A stretch of DNA of 54,593 nucleotides from Gallionella sp. (GTDB taxonomy: Bacteria; Pseudomonadota; Gammaproteobacteria; Burkholderiales; Gallionellaceae), in the NCBI GenBank assembly GCA_030645955.1, contig JAUSMR010000080.1:1-54593 (forward strand). The letters run 5' to 3'. The notes beneath the pieces were generated by a model, which was not told the origin of the DNA, searched no databases, and saw only the letters and a program-made list of their open reading frames with translations. Of this stretch, positions 25,035-33,806 are shown piece after piece (positions within the stretch are counted from its first letter, which is position 1; each line of letters opens with the position of its first letter). A program made the translations under genes and the position numbers.

Positions 25035-25151
25035 TTAGGCAGGGCGGGTTAACCAGCGGCTCGCTGGCGTTGTTTGCCAGCCTAGCCGAATGGCTATGCA
25101 GAGCTAACCCGCCGTTACACGAGTTCAAATGGCGGGTGTGACCCGCCCTAC
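25035..25151. repeat. Palindromic repeat between trpE and flavoprotein gene
   Basis: Related to 23370-23527: it contains GGCGGGTTAACCAGCG, GGCTATGCAGAGC and ends GACCCGCCCTAC. The left head is worn (GTTAGGCAGGG). It occupies the whole intergenic space. Confidence 0.7.
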
Positions 25152-25163
25152 AAAATTAAAATT

Positions 25164-26768
25164 ATGTTGCGCTTAACAGAAATCAAACTGCCGCTGGCTC
25201 ATGCCGAAGGCGAAATCAAGACTGCTATCACCAAGCGGCTGGATATTCTCGCGGATGATCTGTTGAATTACCGTATTTTCAGGCGCAGCGTGGATGCACG
25301 CAAAAGAAGCAACATCCAGTTCACCTACACGCTGGATGTGGCAGTGCGCGACGAAGCGGCAATTCTGGAACGATTCAAAAACGATCCGCATGTCAGCATC
25401 GCGCCTGACACCAGCTACCATTTCGTCGCGCAGGCTTCGCAGAACCTATCCTCAAGACCTATCGTGATCGGCATGGGGCCGGCCGGCCTGTTCGCCGGGC
25501 TGGTTCTCGCGCAGATGGGCTTCCGCCCGTTGATCCTGGAGCGCGGCAAGGCGGTGCGCGAGCGCACCAAAGACACCTTCGGCCTGTGGCGGCAGGGGGT
25601 GCTCAACCCGGAATCCAACGTGCAGTTCGGCGAAGGCGGCGCGGGTACGTTCTCCGACGGCAAGCTGCACAGCCAGATCAAAGATCCCCGGCACCTCGGC
25701 AGGAAGGTGCTGGAGGAATTCGTCAAGGCGGGCGCGCCGGAAGAAATCCTGTATGTGAGCAAGCCGCACATCGGCACGTTCCGCCTGGTGGGCATGGTGG
25801 AAAAGATGCGCGAGACGATACAGTCGCTGGGCGGCGAGATCCGTTTCGAGAGCCGCGTTGATGACATAGCAATCACTGACGGACAAGTCACGGGCGTGAT
25901 GCTCGCCGGTGGCGAACACATCGCGACGAATCATCTGGTGCTGGCGGTCGGCCACAGCGCGCGCGATACCTTCGAGATGATCCACAAGCGCGGCATTTAT
26001 ATCGAAGCCAAGCCGTTCTCGATCGGCTTCCGCATCGAGCACCCGCAGTCGCTGATCGACCGCGCCCGCTACGGCAGCAACGCGGGCAACCCGCAGCTCG
26101 GCGCGGCGGATTACAAGCTGGTGCACCATGCCAGCAACGGACGCTCGGTATACAGCTTCTGCATGTGCCCCGGCGGTACGGTGGTCGCCGCCGCCTCCGA
26201 ACCCGGTTGCGTCGTAACCAATGGCATGAGCCAGTATTCGCGCAACGAACGCAACGCCAACAGCGGCATCGTGGTCGGCATCACGCCGGAGGATTATCCG
26301 GGTAGCCCGCTCGCCGGAATGAAATTCCAGCGCCGCTGGGAATCCCGCGCCTTTGAGTTGGGTGGCGGCAATTACTGCGCCCCCGGACAACTGGTCGGCG
26401 ATTTTCTGGCGGGCAAAGCTTCGGCCAAATTCGGAACGGTGCAGCCGTCTTATACTCCCGGAGTGCATTTATGCGACCTGAGCAGCGCCCTGCCGGATTA
26501 TGCAATTGCCGCGATCCGCGAGGCATTGCCCGCCTTCGCGAAACAGATCAAGGGATTCGACCTGCCCGATGCGGTACTGACCGGCGTGGAAACGCGCACC
26601 TCTTCGCCTATCCGCATCAAACGCGACAAGGACGATTATCAGAGCATCAACACCCGGGGCCTGTATCCCGCCGGGGAAGGCGCAGGCTATGCTGGCGGGA
26701 TCCTTTCGGCGGCGGTGGATGGCATCAGGGTTGCCGAAGCGGTGGCGTTGAGTATGATAGCCAGTTAG
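25164..26768 (+). CDS. FAD-dependent dehydrogenase, COG2509 type
   Basis: A 534-residue protein with an N-terminal alpha/beta domain (residues 1-95) and an FAD-binding Rossmann fold from about 96 (PIVIGMGPAGLFAGLVLAQMGFRPLILERG). Further family motifs are VQFGEGGAGTFSDGKL, SKPHIGTFRL, VLAVGHSARDTFEM, FSIGFRIEHPQ, YSFCMCPGG and GLYPAGEGAGYAGGI. It belongs to the widespread uncharacterised flavoprotein family resembling geranylgeranyl reductase/HI0933 folds. The substrate is unknown. It sits between trpE and trpG, but nothing in its motifs links it to tryptophan synthesis; shared transcription is the likely reason for its place. Confidence 0.88.
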   Translation: MLRLTEIKLPLAHAEGEIKTAITKRLDILADDLLNYRIFRRSVDARKRSNIQFTYTLDVAVRDEAAILERFKNDPHVSIAPDTSYHFVAQASQNLSSRPIVIGMGPAGLFAGLVLAQMGFRPLILERGKAVRERTKDTFGLWRQGVLNPESNVQFGEGGAGTFSDGKLHSQIKDPRHLGRKVLEEFVKAGAPEEILYVSKPHIGTFRLVGMVEKMRETIQSLGGEIRFESRVDDIAITDGQVTGVMLAGGEHIATNHLVLAVGHSARDTFEMIHKRGIYIEAKPFSIGFRIEHPQSLIDRARYGSNAGNPQLGAADYKLVHHASNGRSVYSFCMCPGGTVVAAASEPGCVVTNGMSQYSRNERNANSGIVVGITPEDYPGSPLAGMKFQRRWESRAFELGGGNYCAPGQLVGDFLAGKASAKFGTVQPSYTPGVHLCDLSSALPDYAIAAIREALPAFAKQIKGFDLPDAVLTGVETRTSSPIRIKRDKDDYQSINTRGLYPAGEGAGYAGGILSAAVDGIRVAEAVALSMIAS

Positions 26769-26786
26769 GATTACGAAAGTAACTGT

Positions 26787-26838
26787 GTAGGGTGCATTCC
26801 ATGCACCATCAGCAATTGGTGCATGGAATGCACCCTAC
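26787..26838. repeat. GTAG-headed REP pair
   Basis: GTAG, hairpin GGTGCATTCCATGCACC, an 11-base centre, inverted hairpin GGTGCATGGAATGCACC, CTAC. Nearly identical to 50064-50114. It lies between the flavoprotein gene and trpG. Confidence 0.85.
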
Positions 26839-26937
26839 GATATTTCATTTTGATATTGAGATGAAATCACCCGATAATCGTGTTCTTGCAGAGCGAAAGC
26901 AATCACAAATTTTTCCTGAAACAAGATCGAGAAAACC

Positions 26938-27502
<565 letters not shown>

Positions 27503-27507
<5 letters not shown>

Positions 27508-27586
27508 GGATGGGCCATGCGGGTGCCCGGACAATAGTTTTTCGTACCCGCGATCAAGCGGTTCGCGGGCATGGCCCGCTCCTACA
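27503..27586. repeat. GTAG-headed palindromic repeat overlapping trpG stop
   Basis: Begins TGTAGGGATGGGCCATGC and ends GCATGGCCCGCTCCTACA, with inner arms GTACCCGCG/CGCGGGC. The first bases include the trpG stop codon. The trpD ribosome region follows after 25 bases. Confidence 0.75.
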
Positions 27587-27610
27587 GACCGCATTTTATA
27601 TAGGGGCATC

Positions 27611-28636
27611 ATGAATTATTCACAGACATTAACGAAGCTGATCGACCGCCATGACCTGCCGTTCGCCGAGATGCGCGAACTGATGGAACACATCATGGGC
27701 GGACATCTCACCCCCGCACAGATCGCGGCCATATTGATCGCGTTGCGCGTGAAGGGCGAAACCGTTGCTGAAATCGCGGCAGCGGCGGCAGTGATGCGCG
27801 AGTTGTCCACCAAGGTCAATGTAAAACACACCGGGCACTTGATCGATACCTGCGGCACCGGCGGCGACGGCGCGCAGACTTTTAACATCTCCACCACCAG
27901 TGCATTTGTAGCGGCGGCGGCAGGAGCGCATGTTGCCAAGCACGGCGGGCGCTCGGTTTCCAGCACCTGCGGCAGCGCGGACGTGCTGGAAAAACTCGGC
28001 GTGAATGTGAATCTGGCAGCAGATCAAGTTGCGCAGTGCGTCGACAATATCGGCATCGGTTTCATGTTCGCGCCCAACCATCACAGCGCGATGAAACACG
28101 CCGCGCCGGTGCGCCGCGAACTCGGCGTGCGCACGCTGTTCAACCTGCTCGGTCCGCTGACCAACCCGGCCGGCGCGCAGAATCAGGTGATCGGTGTATT
28201 CCATCAATCGCTCACCGCCAAGCTTGCGCAAGTGCTAGCCTCACTCGGCAGCCGCCATGTACTGGTGGTGCACGGCGCGGACGGCATGGACGAGATTTCC
28301 ATCAGCGAAGGCACTTACATCGCGGAATTAAAAGACGGCAAGGTCAGCGAATACACCGTCCATCCAGATCTGTTCGGCTTGGCCAGCGCGCCCATCGGCA
28401 TGCTGCGCGTGGCGAACGCCGATGAAGCGTGTGAAAAATTACTGGGTGTATTGAACAATGAAGTCGGCGTACCGCGCGACATCGTGCAACTGAATGCCGG
28501 CGCTGCAATTTATGTGGCCGGGCTTGCTGACACGCTCAAGGAAGGGGTCAAAAAAGCCGACCGGGTGATTGCCAGCGGAGCGGCGAAGATCAAACTGGAT
28601 CAACTGATCGCGCTAAGTAACAGTTTCAAGGTTTAA
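27611..28636 (+). CDS. trpD: Anthranilate phosphoribosyltransferase
   Basis: A 341-residue enzyme transferring the phosphoribosyl group of PRPP to anthranilate. Motifs are DTCGTGGDGAQTFNIST (PRPP binding), KHGGRSVSSTCGSADVLEKLG, FMFAPNHHSAMKHAAPVRRELGVRTLFNLLGPLTNPA and VHGADGMDEIS. Full length. The usual next gene, trpC, is not here: about 150 bases on, an opposite-strand signalling gene ends. The downstream gap 28637-28797 contains a GCCGCCA/TGGCGGC hairpin but no T-run. Confidence 0.97.
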   Translation: MNYSQTLTKLIDRHDLPFAEMRELMEHIMGGHLTPAQIAAILIALRVKGETVAEIAAAAAVMRELSTKVNVKHTGHLIDTCGTGGDGAQTFNISTTSAFVAAAAGAHVAKHGGRSVSSTCGSADVLEKLGVNVNLAADQVAQCVDNIGIGFMFAPNHHSAMKHAAPVRRELGVRTLFNLLGPLTNPAGAQNQVIGVFHQSLTAKLAQVLASLGSRHVLVVHGADGMDEISISEGTYIAELKDGKVSEYTVHPDLFGLASAPIGMLRVANADEACEKLLGVLNNEVGVPRDIVQLNAGAAIYVAGLADTLKEGVKKADRVIASGAAKIKLDQLIALSNSFKV

Positions 28637-28797
28637 CCCCCGCCGCCACTCTGGCGGCATCAACTCTGCTCGCAATCGCTCGTGACGCAGAGCGTCAAAA
28701 CCTTGTTCCCACGCGGAGCATGGGAACAATAAGAAAATCTGGCTCCTGCGCCGAAGATATTGGCTTTGCAAGCCTAATGAACAATCCGGGTTAAATG

Positions 28798-30561
28798 CTA
28801 CTGATAAAAACGGATTGCATTGCGCCCGCCTTCTTTCGCATGATACATCGCCCTATCGGCACAGTTGATCAGGTCATCCTCACTGGCTTCGTGGCCGATG
28901 AACAGCACCACACCGATACTCGAGGTGCAACGATGCTCCACAGCGCACATCGCGTAACCATTTTGCTGATTTGTCAGCGTGTAAGATTCGGCCAGAACGG
29001 CGCGGATTTTTTCCGCAATAATGCCGGCTTGCGCGGTTGATTCGGCTTTACCGGTATCCAGCTCGCTTAGCATCACCACGAACTCGTCTCCGCCAAAACG
29101 TGCGACGGTATCCACCTCGCGCACGCAACTGACGAGGCGGCGCGCCGCTTCGACCAATAGCAAATCACCTGCCGCATGCCCATGCTTGTCATTGAGCGGT
29201 TTAAAGTTGTCCAGATCAAGGAACATCAGCGCACCATACCGTCCGCTCCGTTTGCTGGCCGCCATCGTCTTGGCCAGACGATCGACAAACATGCGGCGAT
29301 TTGGCAATTGTGTCAATGCGTCATAGTAAGCCAGATTATTAATCTCATTCTCGGCTGCTTTGCGCAATGTGATGTCAGTATATGTGGCGACGCAATAGGC
29401 GACCTCGCCGTCTTCTTTTTCCACCGCAGTGATGGCGGCCCAAACCGGATAAATCTCGCCGCTCTTGCGCCGATTCCAGATTTCGCCATGCCACGCCCCG
29501 ATGCAATTGATGCTATCCCACATCAGTGCATAAAAATCCGCATTCTGAAAACCAGAACTGAGCAATTTTGGCGTCTGGCCCACTGCCTCTTCTGACGTGT
29601 AGCCGGTAATTTTAGTGAACGCATTGTTGACTCTTATGATCACGCCGTTGGCATCGGTAACCATCATCCCCTCATGGGACTCGAAGGCGATAGCTGCGAT
29701 GCGTGTCGCCTCTTCCACGCGTTGGCGCAAAACTGCTGTCTCATGCTGCAACTGTGCGGCCATGTCATTTATTCCGCGCGCAAGGGTACTTAGTTCAGTC
29801 ACATGGCCAGATACAGAAATGCGCGTTTCCAGCTTGCCATCGCCTATCTCCTGTATGGCATCACTTAACTTGCGGATGGGATAGGTGATGCTGCGGCTGG
29901 TGAAATATATCAGGCAACAGGGAAGCGCCAAAAACAGCAGCGTCGCACCTATTGTCAGCCAAAACATCCGCGACTTGAGTTGCCCGGTTCGCACACGGCT
30001 CAATTCCAAAATGACTGCGCCCACTTGCTGAACTGCGGGCTTAACCCCGGAATTAGCCCCGGTCTCATCCAGCGCCACTTGTGCCGGAATGATAGGCTGG
30101 TATACCCACAAACTTTCGCTGCTGATGCGAATTGGCGTCTGCAGATTGACGAATTCTTTGGCTTTTCCGTCTTGCGCCAGCCTGATTTTGCCGGAGCGCC
30201 CCGGCATAGTCATGTTTGCATCGGCAGCCGGGCTTTTCGATGACATGGCAGATGCACTGGAAAATTTTCCCTCTTCATACATGCTCTCGGAAGCCGCATT
30301 CAGGATGGCCACACCACGCACATCCGGCTGCTGCAATGCGCCCTGCGCGATGTTCTGCAGGTAAAGCCGATTATTGGCAAACACCCCGTACTCACTGCTG
30401 GATGCGAGCTGCCTGGCAATGAGCTGGCCGTGCTCCATCAGGTCATTATCAAAATCGGAAAAACGGTCATGCAGGAAATACGACTCCAGACTGATCGCCA
30501 TTATCAGCAGCGGTGCAAGAGTCAGTAACGCGACATGCTGGCGGATGCTGTATTGCCTCAT
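28798..30561 (-). CDS. CHASE8-like HAMP-PAS diguanylate cyclase
   Basis: A 587-residue inner-membrane protein. Membrane helix at about 10-30, then a periplasmic domain (FDNDLMEHGQLIARQLASSSEYGVF, NIAQGALQQPDVRGVAIL) like the CHASE8 domain of YfiN, a second helix at about 196-217, HAMP (ITYPIRKLSDAIQEIGDG), PAS (about 288-400, ending VATYTDITLRK), and GGDEF with FGGDEFVVML. The product-inhibition site REVD lies five residues before GGDEF. It should synthesise c-di-GMP under feedback control. Its start overlaps the stop of the solute-binding gene by four bases. Confidence 0.93.
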   Translation of the reverse strand: MRQYSIRQHVALLTLAPLLIMAISLESYFLHDRFSDFDNDLMEHGQLIARQLASSSEYGVFANNRLYLQNIAQGALQQPDVRGVAILNAASESMYEEGKFSSASAMSSKSPAADANMTMPGRSGKIRLAQDGKAKEFVNLQTPIRISSESLWVYQPIIPAQVALDETGANSGVKPAVQQVGAVILELSRVRTGQLKSRMFWLTIGATLLFLALPCCLIYFTSRSITYPIRKLSDAIQEIGDGKLETRISVSGHVTELSTLARGINDMAAQLQHETAVLRQRVEEATRIAAIAFESHEGMMVTDANGVIIRVNNAFTKITGYTSEEAVGQTPKLLSSGFQNADFYALMWDSINCIGAWHGEIWNRRKSGEIYPVWAAITAVEKEDGEVAYCVATYTDITLRKAAENEINNLAYYDALTQLPNRRMFVDRLAKTMAASKRSGRYGALMFLDLDNFKPLNDKHGHAAGDLLLVEAARRLVSCVREVDTVARFGGDEFVVMLSELDTGKAESTAQAGIIAEKIRAVLAESYTLTNQQNGYAMCAVEHRCTSSIGVVLFIGHEASEDDLINCADRAMYHAKEGGRNAIRFYQ

Positions 30562-31493
30562 CTTTCCCGCCTCCTGTCCTTGCCCATTTGGGTCTTGCCC
30601 ATTTGGCTGCGGATTGTTTCCGGAGAGGGCAATTCAATACCCAGGGATCGAGCCACTTGCTGATTCACCGCGATAGTGAAATCAGCAGGATATTGCGGGT
30701 CGGGCAACTGACTGTTCCGTAAAAATGAAATCACCGTGGCGCCGGCCTGCTCAGCCATCTGTTCCGTTGTTGAGAAAACTGCGCACAGCGCTCCGGCATT
30801 TACATAGGATTGCGATAAACCGATGAGAGGGACGCCTTTGCGATAACTGTCCAACAGGATATTGCGAATATTGCTGCTGTTGTAAATCGCGCTATCCGGT
30901 ATTGCCAGCAGAAGATCGCTGCCTTCAAGGACGCTTTCCAGGCTGGGGAACAGTCTTTCGGCGGAACGGACCGGCAGCGCAACCAGTGAACCGCCCCGTC
31001 TGGCAATGCGCTGGCGCAAACCCTCAACATCAATGCGTGTGTCAGGCGAATGTAGCAAACCGATTCTGCGCCGCTCGGGGAGCGCGGCATGCAAGAAATC
31101 AAACTGCCTGTCCCAGGGTTGATTAAGGTAAATCGCTGTAATAGCCCGAGCGGGTATTTGCCGGGAGGTCTGTGCCAGCAGCTCTTGATAACCGGTCTCG
31201 GGAATCATCACGGCCAGCACTGGGATCCCGGCCTGGGCAGCAGCCAATCCCGTGGCTTTCATGCCAACTGCGACGATCAAATCGGCATGGGTGCTGCTGG
31301 CGTCCTGTGATTCAACCACGGTCACATCGGCTTTACTTGCGGCAAGCGCCTGGTTGAACGAGGCTGCAAATTGCCGGTAAGGGGGACTGCTGTCGCTCAG
31401 TAGCAGGCTGACATTCAATGTTCCAGCCTGAACCCCGGCTGTCATCAGCATGACTGTGCTCGACAACAACAGGATGGCTATCTGGCGAAACAT
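30558..31493 (-). CDS. Exported ABC substrate-binding-type protein
   Basis: A 311-residue protein with a signal peptide cleaved after VQA-GT (about residue 23). The body resembles the ABC_sub_bind family (COG2984-like, two Rossmann-type lobes): DLIVAVGMKATGLAAAQAGIPVLAVMIP, RIGLLHSPDTRID, LLAIPDSAIYNSSNIRNIL, GVPLIGLSQSYVNAGALCAVF, and a terminal FTIAVNQQVARSLGIELP. No permease or ATPase genes are nearby. It lies between a TonB receptor and a diguanylate cyclase gene, so a sensory role is likely. The C-terminus carries a small tandem repeat (QMGKTQMGK). Confidence 0.85.
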   Translation of the reverse strand: MFRQIAILLLSSTVMLMTAGVQAGTLNVSLLLSDSSPPYRQFAASFNQALAASKADVTVVESQDASSTHADLIVAVGMKATGLAAAQAGIPVLAVMIPETGYQELLAQTSRQIPARAITAIYLNQPWDRQFDFLHAALPERRRIGLLHSPDTRIDVEGLRQRIARRGGSLVALPVRSAERLFPSLESVLEGSDLLLAIPDSAIYNSSNIRNILLDSYRKGVPLIGLSQSYVNAGALCAVFSTTEQMAEQAGATVISFLRNSQLPDPQYPADFTIAVNQQVARSLGIELPSPETIRSQMGKTQMGKDRRRER

Positions 31494-31517
31494 CGTGGCG
31501 AGTCCTGGAAGCCCGTT

Positions 31518-33479
31518 CTATAGGCCAAGCGTCGCTGTAACGAAGACGCGCCGGTTAAAAATTATCTGGCCGCTGGTCTGCGGTACCGCCGCGTATTCCG
31601 TATGGTCATCCCGGAATGCATTCTGAACCACCAGCGCCACTTCTCCCCCGCCGGATTCATGTGCTTTTCCCAGTGTTCTGGCCACCCTGAAATCCAGCCT
31701 GCGCATCATCGATAATGGCGCCGGCGTGTACAGGAACTGCATCCTGCCCTGATGGTAATACCCGGCGCTAAGCTGAACATCATCCGCCACCTGTTGAGTC
31801 AACAGGATGCTTCCGCTGTTCCGTGGCACCATCGAAGAACAGGAATCGGCGATGCTCTGCAATGTGGGTATAAACAAAGGCTCCCTGAGCGTGCCTGTCA
31901 GAGAGCAGTTTGCATACTGCCGGGAATAATTGAGGATCAGAGTGTTCTTTGCTCCCCAACTGTGTTTAATCGTGCCTTCAAACCCCCTGTAGGTTGCGGA
32001 CAGCAGATTGCTCAGGCTGTATGGCTTGCCGTCGAAAGAAGGCGGGGCCAGCGGGGACGGGTCAACATAGATGATGTCGCTCACCCTGTCGAAATACGCT
32101 CGCGCATCGACCGATACCCCAACCGCATTGAATTCGCCGAGATAGCCTATCTCTTTTGAGTGGATTTTTTCCGGCCTCACGCCGCCAAGCGCAAGATATT
32201 GTCCCGGTATGTTGATTTTCTCCTCCAGCATGGCGGGGCTGCGATAGGCAACAGAAGTGCCGGCACGCATCGTATGTTGCGGGGTGAAGTGGTAGTTGAT
32301 CGACGCCCTGGGAGAAGTGTTGCGGTGCCCCATCCCGTCATTTTCCAGCATGGCGCCCACATTCAGCACGGTTGATTCAACCATTCTCCATTCGTCGTGC
32401 GCAAATAACCGCGACTGTTGAAGTGACTGCGGGCTGGTGAGTGCTGAAGGAGAATCCGCCGAATCGGAGCGCATGCCTCCGCCCCAGACCAGACGGTTGC
32501 TTGGTCCTGAATGCATGGTGTGTTGCAGCTCCAGTTCGCTGCGATGCGCAAAAACATTGGCGGACTGTAAAGGTGAGTAATCCGTGGAGCTTTGGTAAAT
32601 GTGATAGTAGCTCAGCTTCAACTCATCGAATCCCGGCAGCGCGCGCAACCAGCTGACTTGCTGAAAATTTGACGACGTCCTGATGTCGCCAAATGGATCG
32701 GTAGCCCTTCCTGCGATACCCACCCCCCGTACACCCTCGTTATAGCCCAATTGAAAATCAAAACTATCAAGCGAATTGGGATGAAAGTTGACGCGCAGGT
32801 TAGCCAGACGAGTGGTATTGCTGTCATTCAATACACTCGTGTCAAAGCCGTTGTCGGCGCGGTAGGCCAGCGTGGCCCGGTAATCCAGGCCGGTGCCGGT
32901 TTTGCCAAAATGGGCCGATACATCCGAAATCCCGCCATTCCCTTTTGCAACGGAAACACGGTTTCCACCCGCGCTCGCCGCGTCGCGTGTGATGATGTTA
33001 ATCACGCCCTGCAGCGAGTTTGCACCGTATGAAGCCGCAGCGGGTCCGCGCACGACCTCGATGCGCTCGATGTCGGCAATATGCAACGGAATATCTTCCC
33101 AGCTCACGCTGCTGTATGGCGGAAGGTAAACGCTGCGGCCATCCACCAGAACCTGCATCTGGCGCGAATAATGGTCGGTCGAACCGTGATAGGCGACAAT
33201 CGGAAAATGCCCGTCTTTATAGCCTACGGACATGCCCGGAACCATCCTGAACAGATCTGCAATAGTTCGAAAGCCGGATGCCTTGATCATCGCGCGATCT
33301 ATGACTGTCACCGCATTGGGCGCTTCCGATAACGGCTGTGACAAACGTGACGCGCTTAATACCACAGGAAATTCCTGAAGGTAGTCCTGCTCGCTTGCAA
33401 AGTCGGCAGCCCAAACACCTGATGCAGTCAGGCCAACAAATGAAACGGATATAAGCAGCCGATATTGAAACAGTCTCAT
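31518..33479 (-). CDS. TonB-dependent outer-membrane receptor
   Basis: A 653-residue protein with GGGAG before its ATG and a signal peptide cleaved near VWA-AD. A plug domain (about 35-150: VVLSASRLSQPLSEAPNAVTVIDRAMI, IADLFRMVPGMSVG, VLVDGRSVYLPPYSSVSWEDIPLHIADIERIEVVRGPAAASYGANSLQGVINIITRD) is followed by a 22-strand type barrel ending in the aromatic strand FNRRVFVTATLGL. This is the small vitamin B12/siderophore-type receptor architecture. The ligand is unknown. It is first in an operon with the binding protein (24-base gap) and diguanylate cyclase. Confidence 0.92.
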   Translation of the reverse strand: MRLFQYRLLISVSFVGLTASGVWAADFASEQDYLQEFPVVLSASRLSQPLSEAPNAVTVIDRAMIKASGFRTIADLFRMVPGMSVGYKDGHFPIVAYHGSTDHYSRQMQVLVDGRSVYLPPYSSVSWEDIPLHIADIERIEVVRGPAAASYGANSLQGVINIITRDAASAGGNRVSVAKGNGGISDVSAHFGKTGTGLDYRATLAYRADNGFDTSVLNDSNTTRLANLRVNFHPNSLDSFDFQLGYNEGVRGVGIAGRATDPFGDIRTSSNFQQVSWLRALPGFDELKLSYYHIYQSSTDYSPLQSANVFAHRSELELQHTMHSGPSNRLVWGGGMRSDSADSPSALTSPQSLQQSRLFAHDEWRMVESTVLNVGAMLENDGMGHRNTSPRASINYHFTPQHTMRAGTSVAYRSPAMLEEKINIPGQYLALGGVRPEKIHSKEIGYLGEFNAVGVSVDARAYFDRVSDIIYVDPSPLAPPSFDGKPYSLSNLLSATYRGFEGTIKHSWGAKNTLILNYSRQYANCSLTGTLREPLFIPTLQSIADSCSSMVPRNSGSILLTQQVADDVQLSAGYYHQGRMQFLYTPAPLSMMRRLDFRVARTLGKAHESGGGEVALVVQNAFRDDHTEYAAVPQTSGQIIFNRRVFVTATLGL

Positions 33480-33757
33480 TAACCAACTCCCAATCTGATT
33501 ATTGCACTACGGAAAAAAGCCATCGCCTTAACGCTCTTGACTATACAATTTAAAGCAGAAATTTTATATACGCAGAAAAGACTAGCATGATGGCCAATCG
33601 TTGCCTGCATGCACGCCAAATAAGCGCCCCTGCATCAGCGTCAACCGGTAGGAGTGCCGCATGGGCAGCGAATTTTATGGCAATTTCTGTTAATATCCGG
33701 CTTCGAAATAAACAAGTGAAGAATGTCGTTAAGCTTCGCCTGTCAACCAATTTGACT

Positions 33758-33790
33758 AAGGCTTGCTAGGTTCTAGCGAGCCTTTTGTTT
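33758..33790 (+). terminator. Strong hairpin plus T-run just before prfC
   Basis: Stem AAGGCTTGCTAG/CTAGCGAGCCTT (12 bp, one G-U) with loop GTT, followed by TTGTTTT, ending 16 bases before the prfC ATG. Both flanking genes start here and diverge, so no coding transcript needs a terminator at this point. It may end a small RNA or attenuate prfC. The gap 33480-33806 shows no convincing gene. Confidence 0.7.
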
Positions 33791-33806
33791 TACCCGGAAA
33801 ATATAA

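Noticed and set aside
28640..28760. Intrinsic terminator after trpD
   Set aside because: There are hairpins (GCCGCCA/TGGCGGC and others) but no T-run; the region looks like worn repeats rather than a clear terminator.
30558..30620. Tandem QMGK coding repeat as a phase-variable site
   Set aside because: Only two imperfect copies at the C-terminus; too few to mediate switching, and the overlap with the next gene is preserved.
33587..33769. 60-codon frame before prfC as a possible leader peptide
   Set aside because: No ribosome site, no regulatory-codon run, and composition unlike a real protein. The hairpin remains of interest without it.
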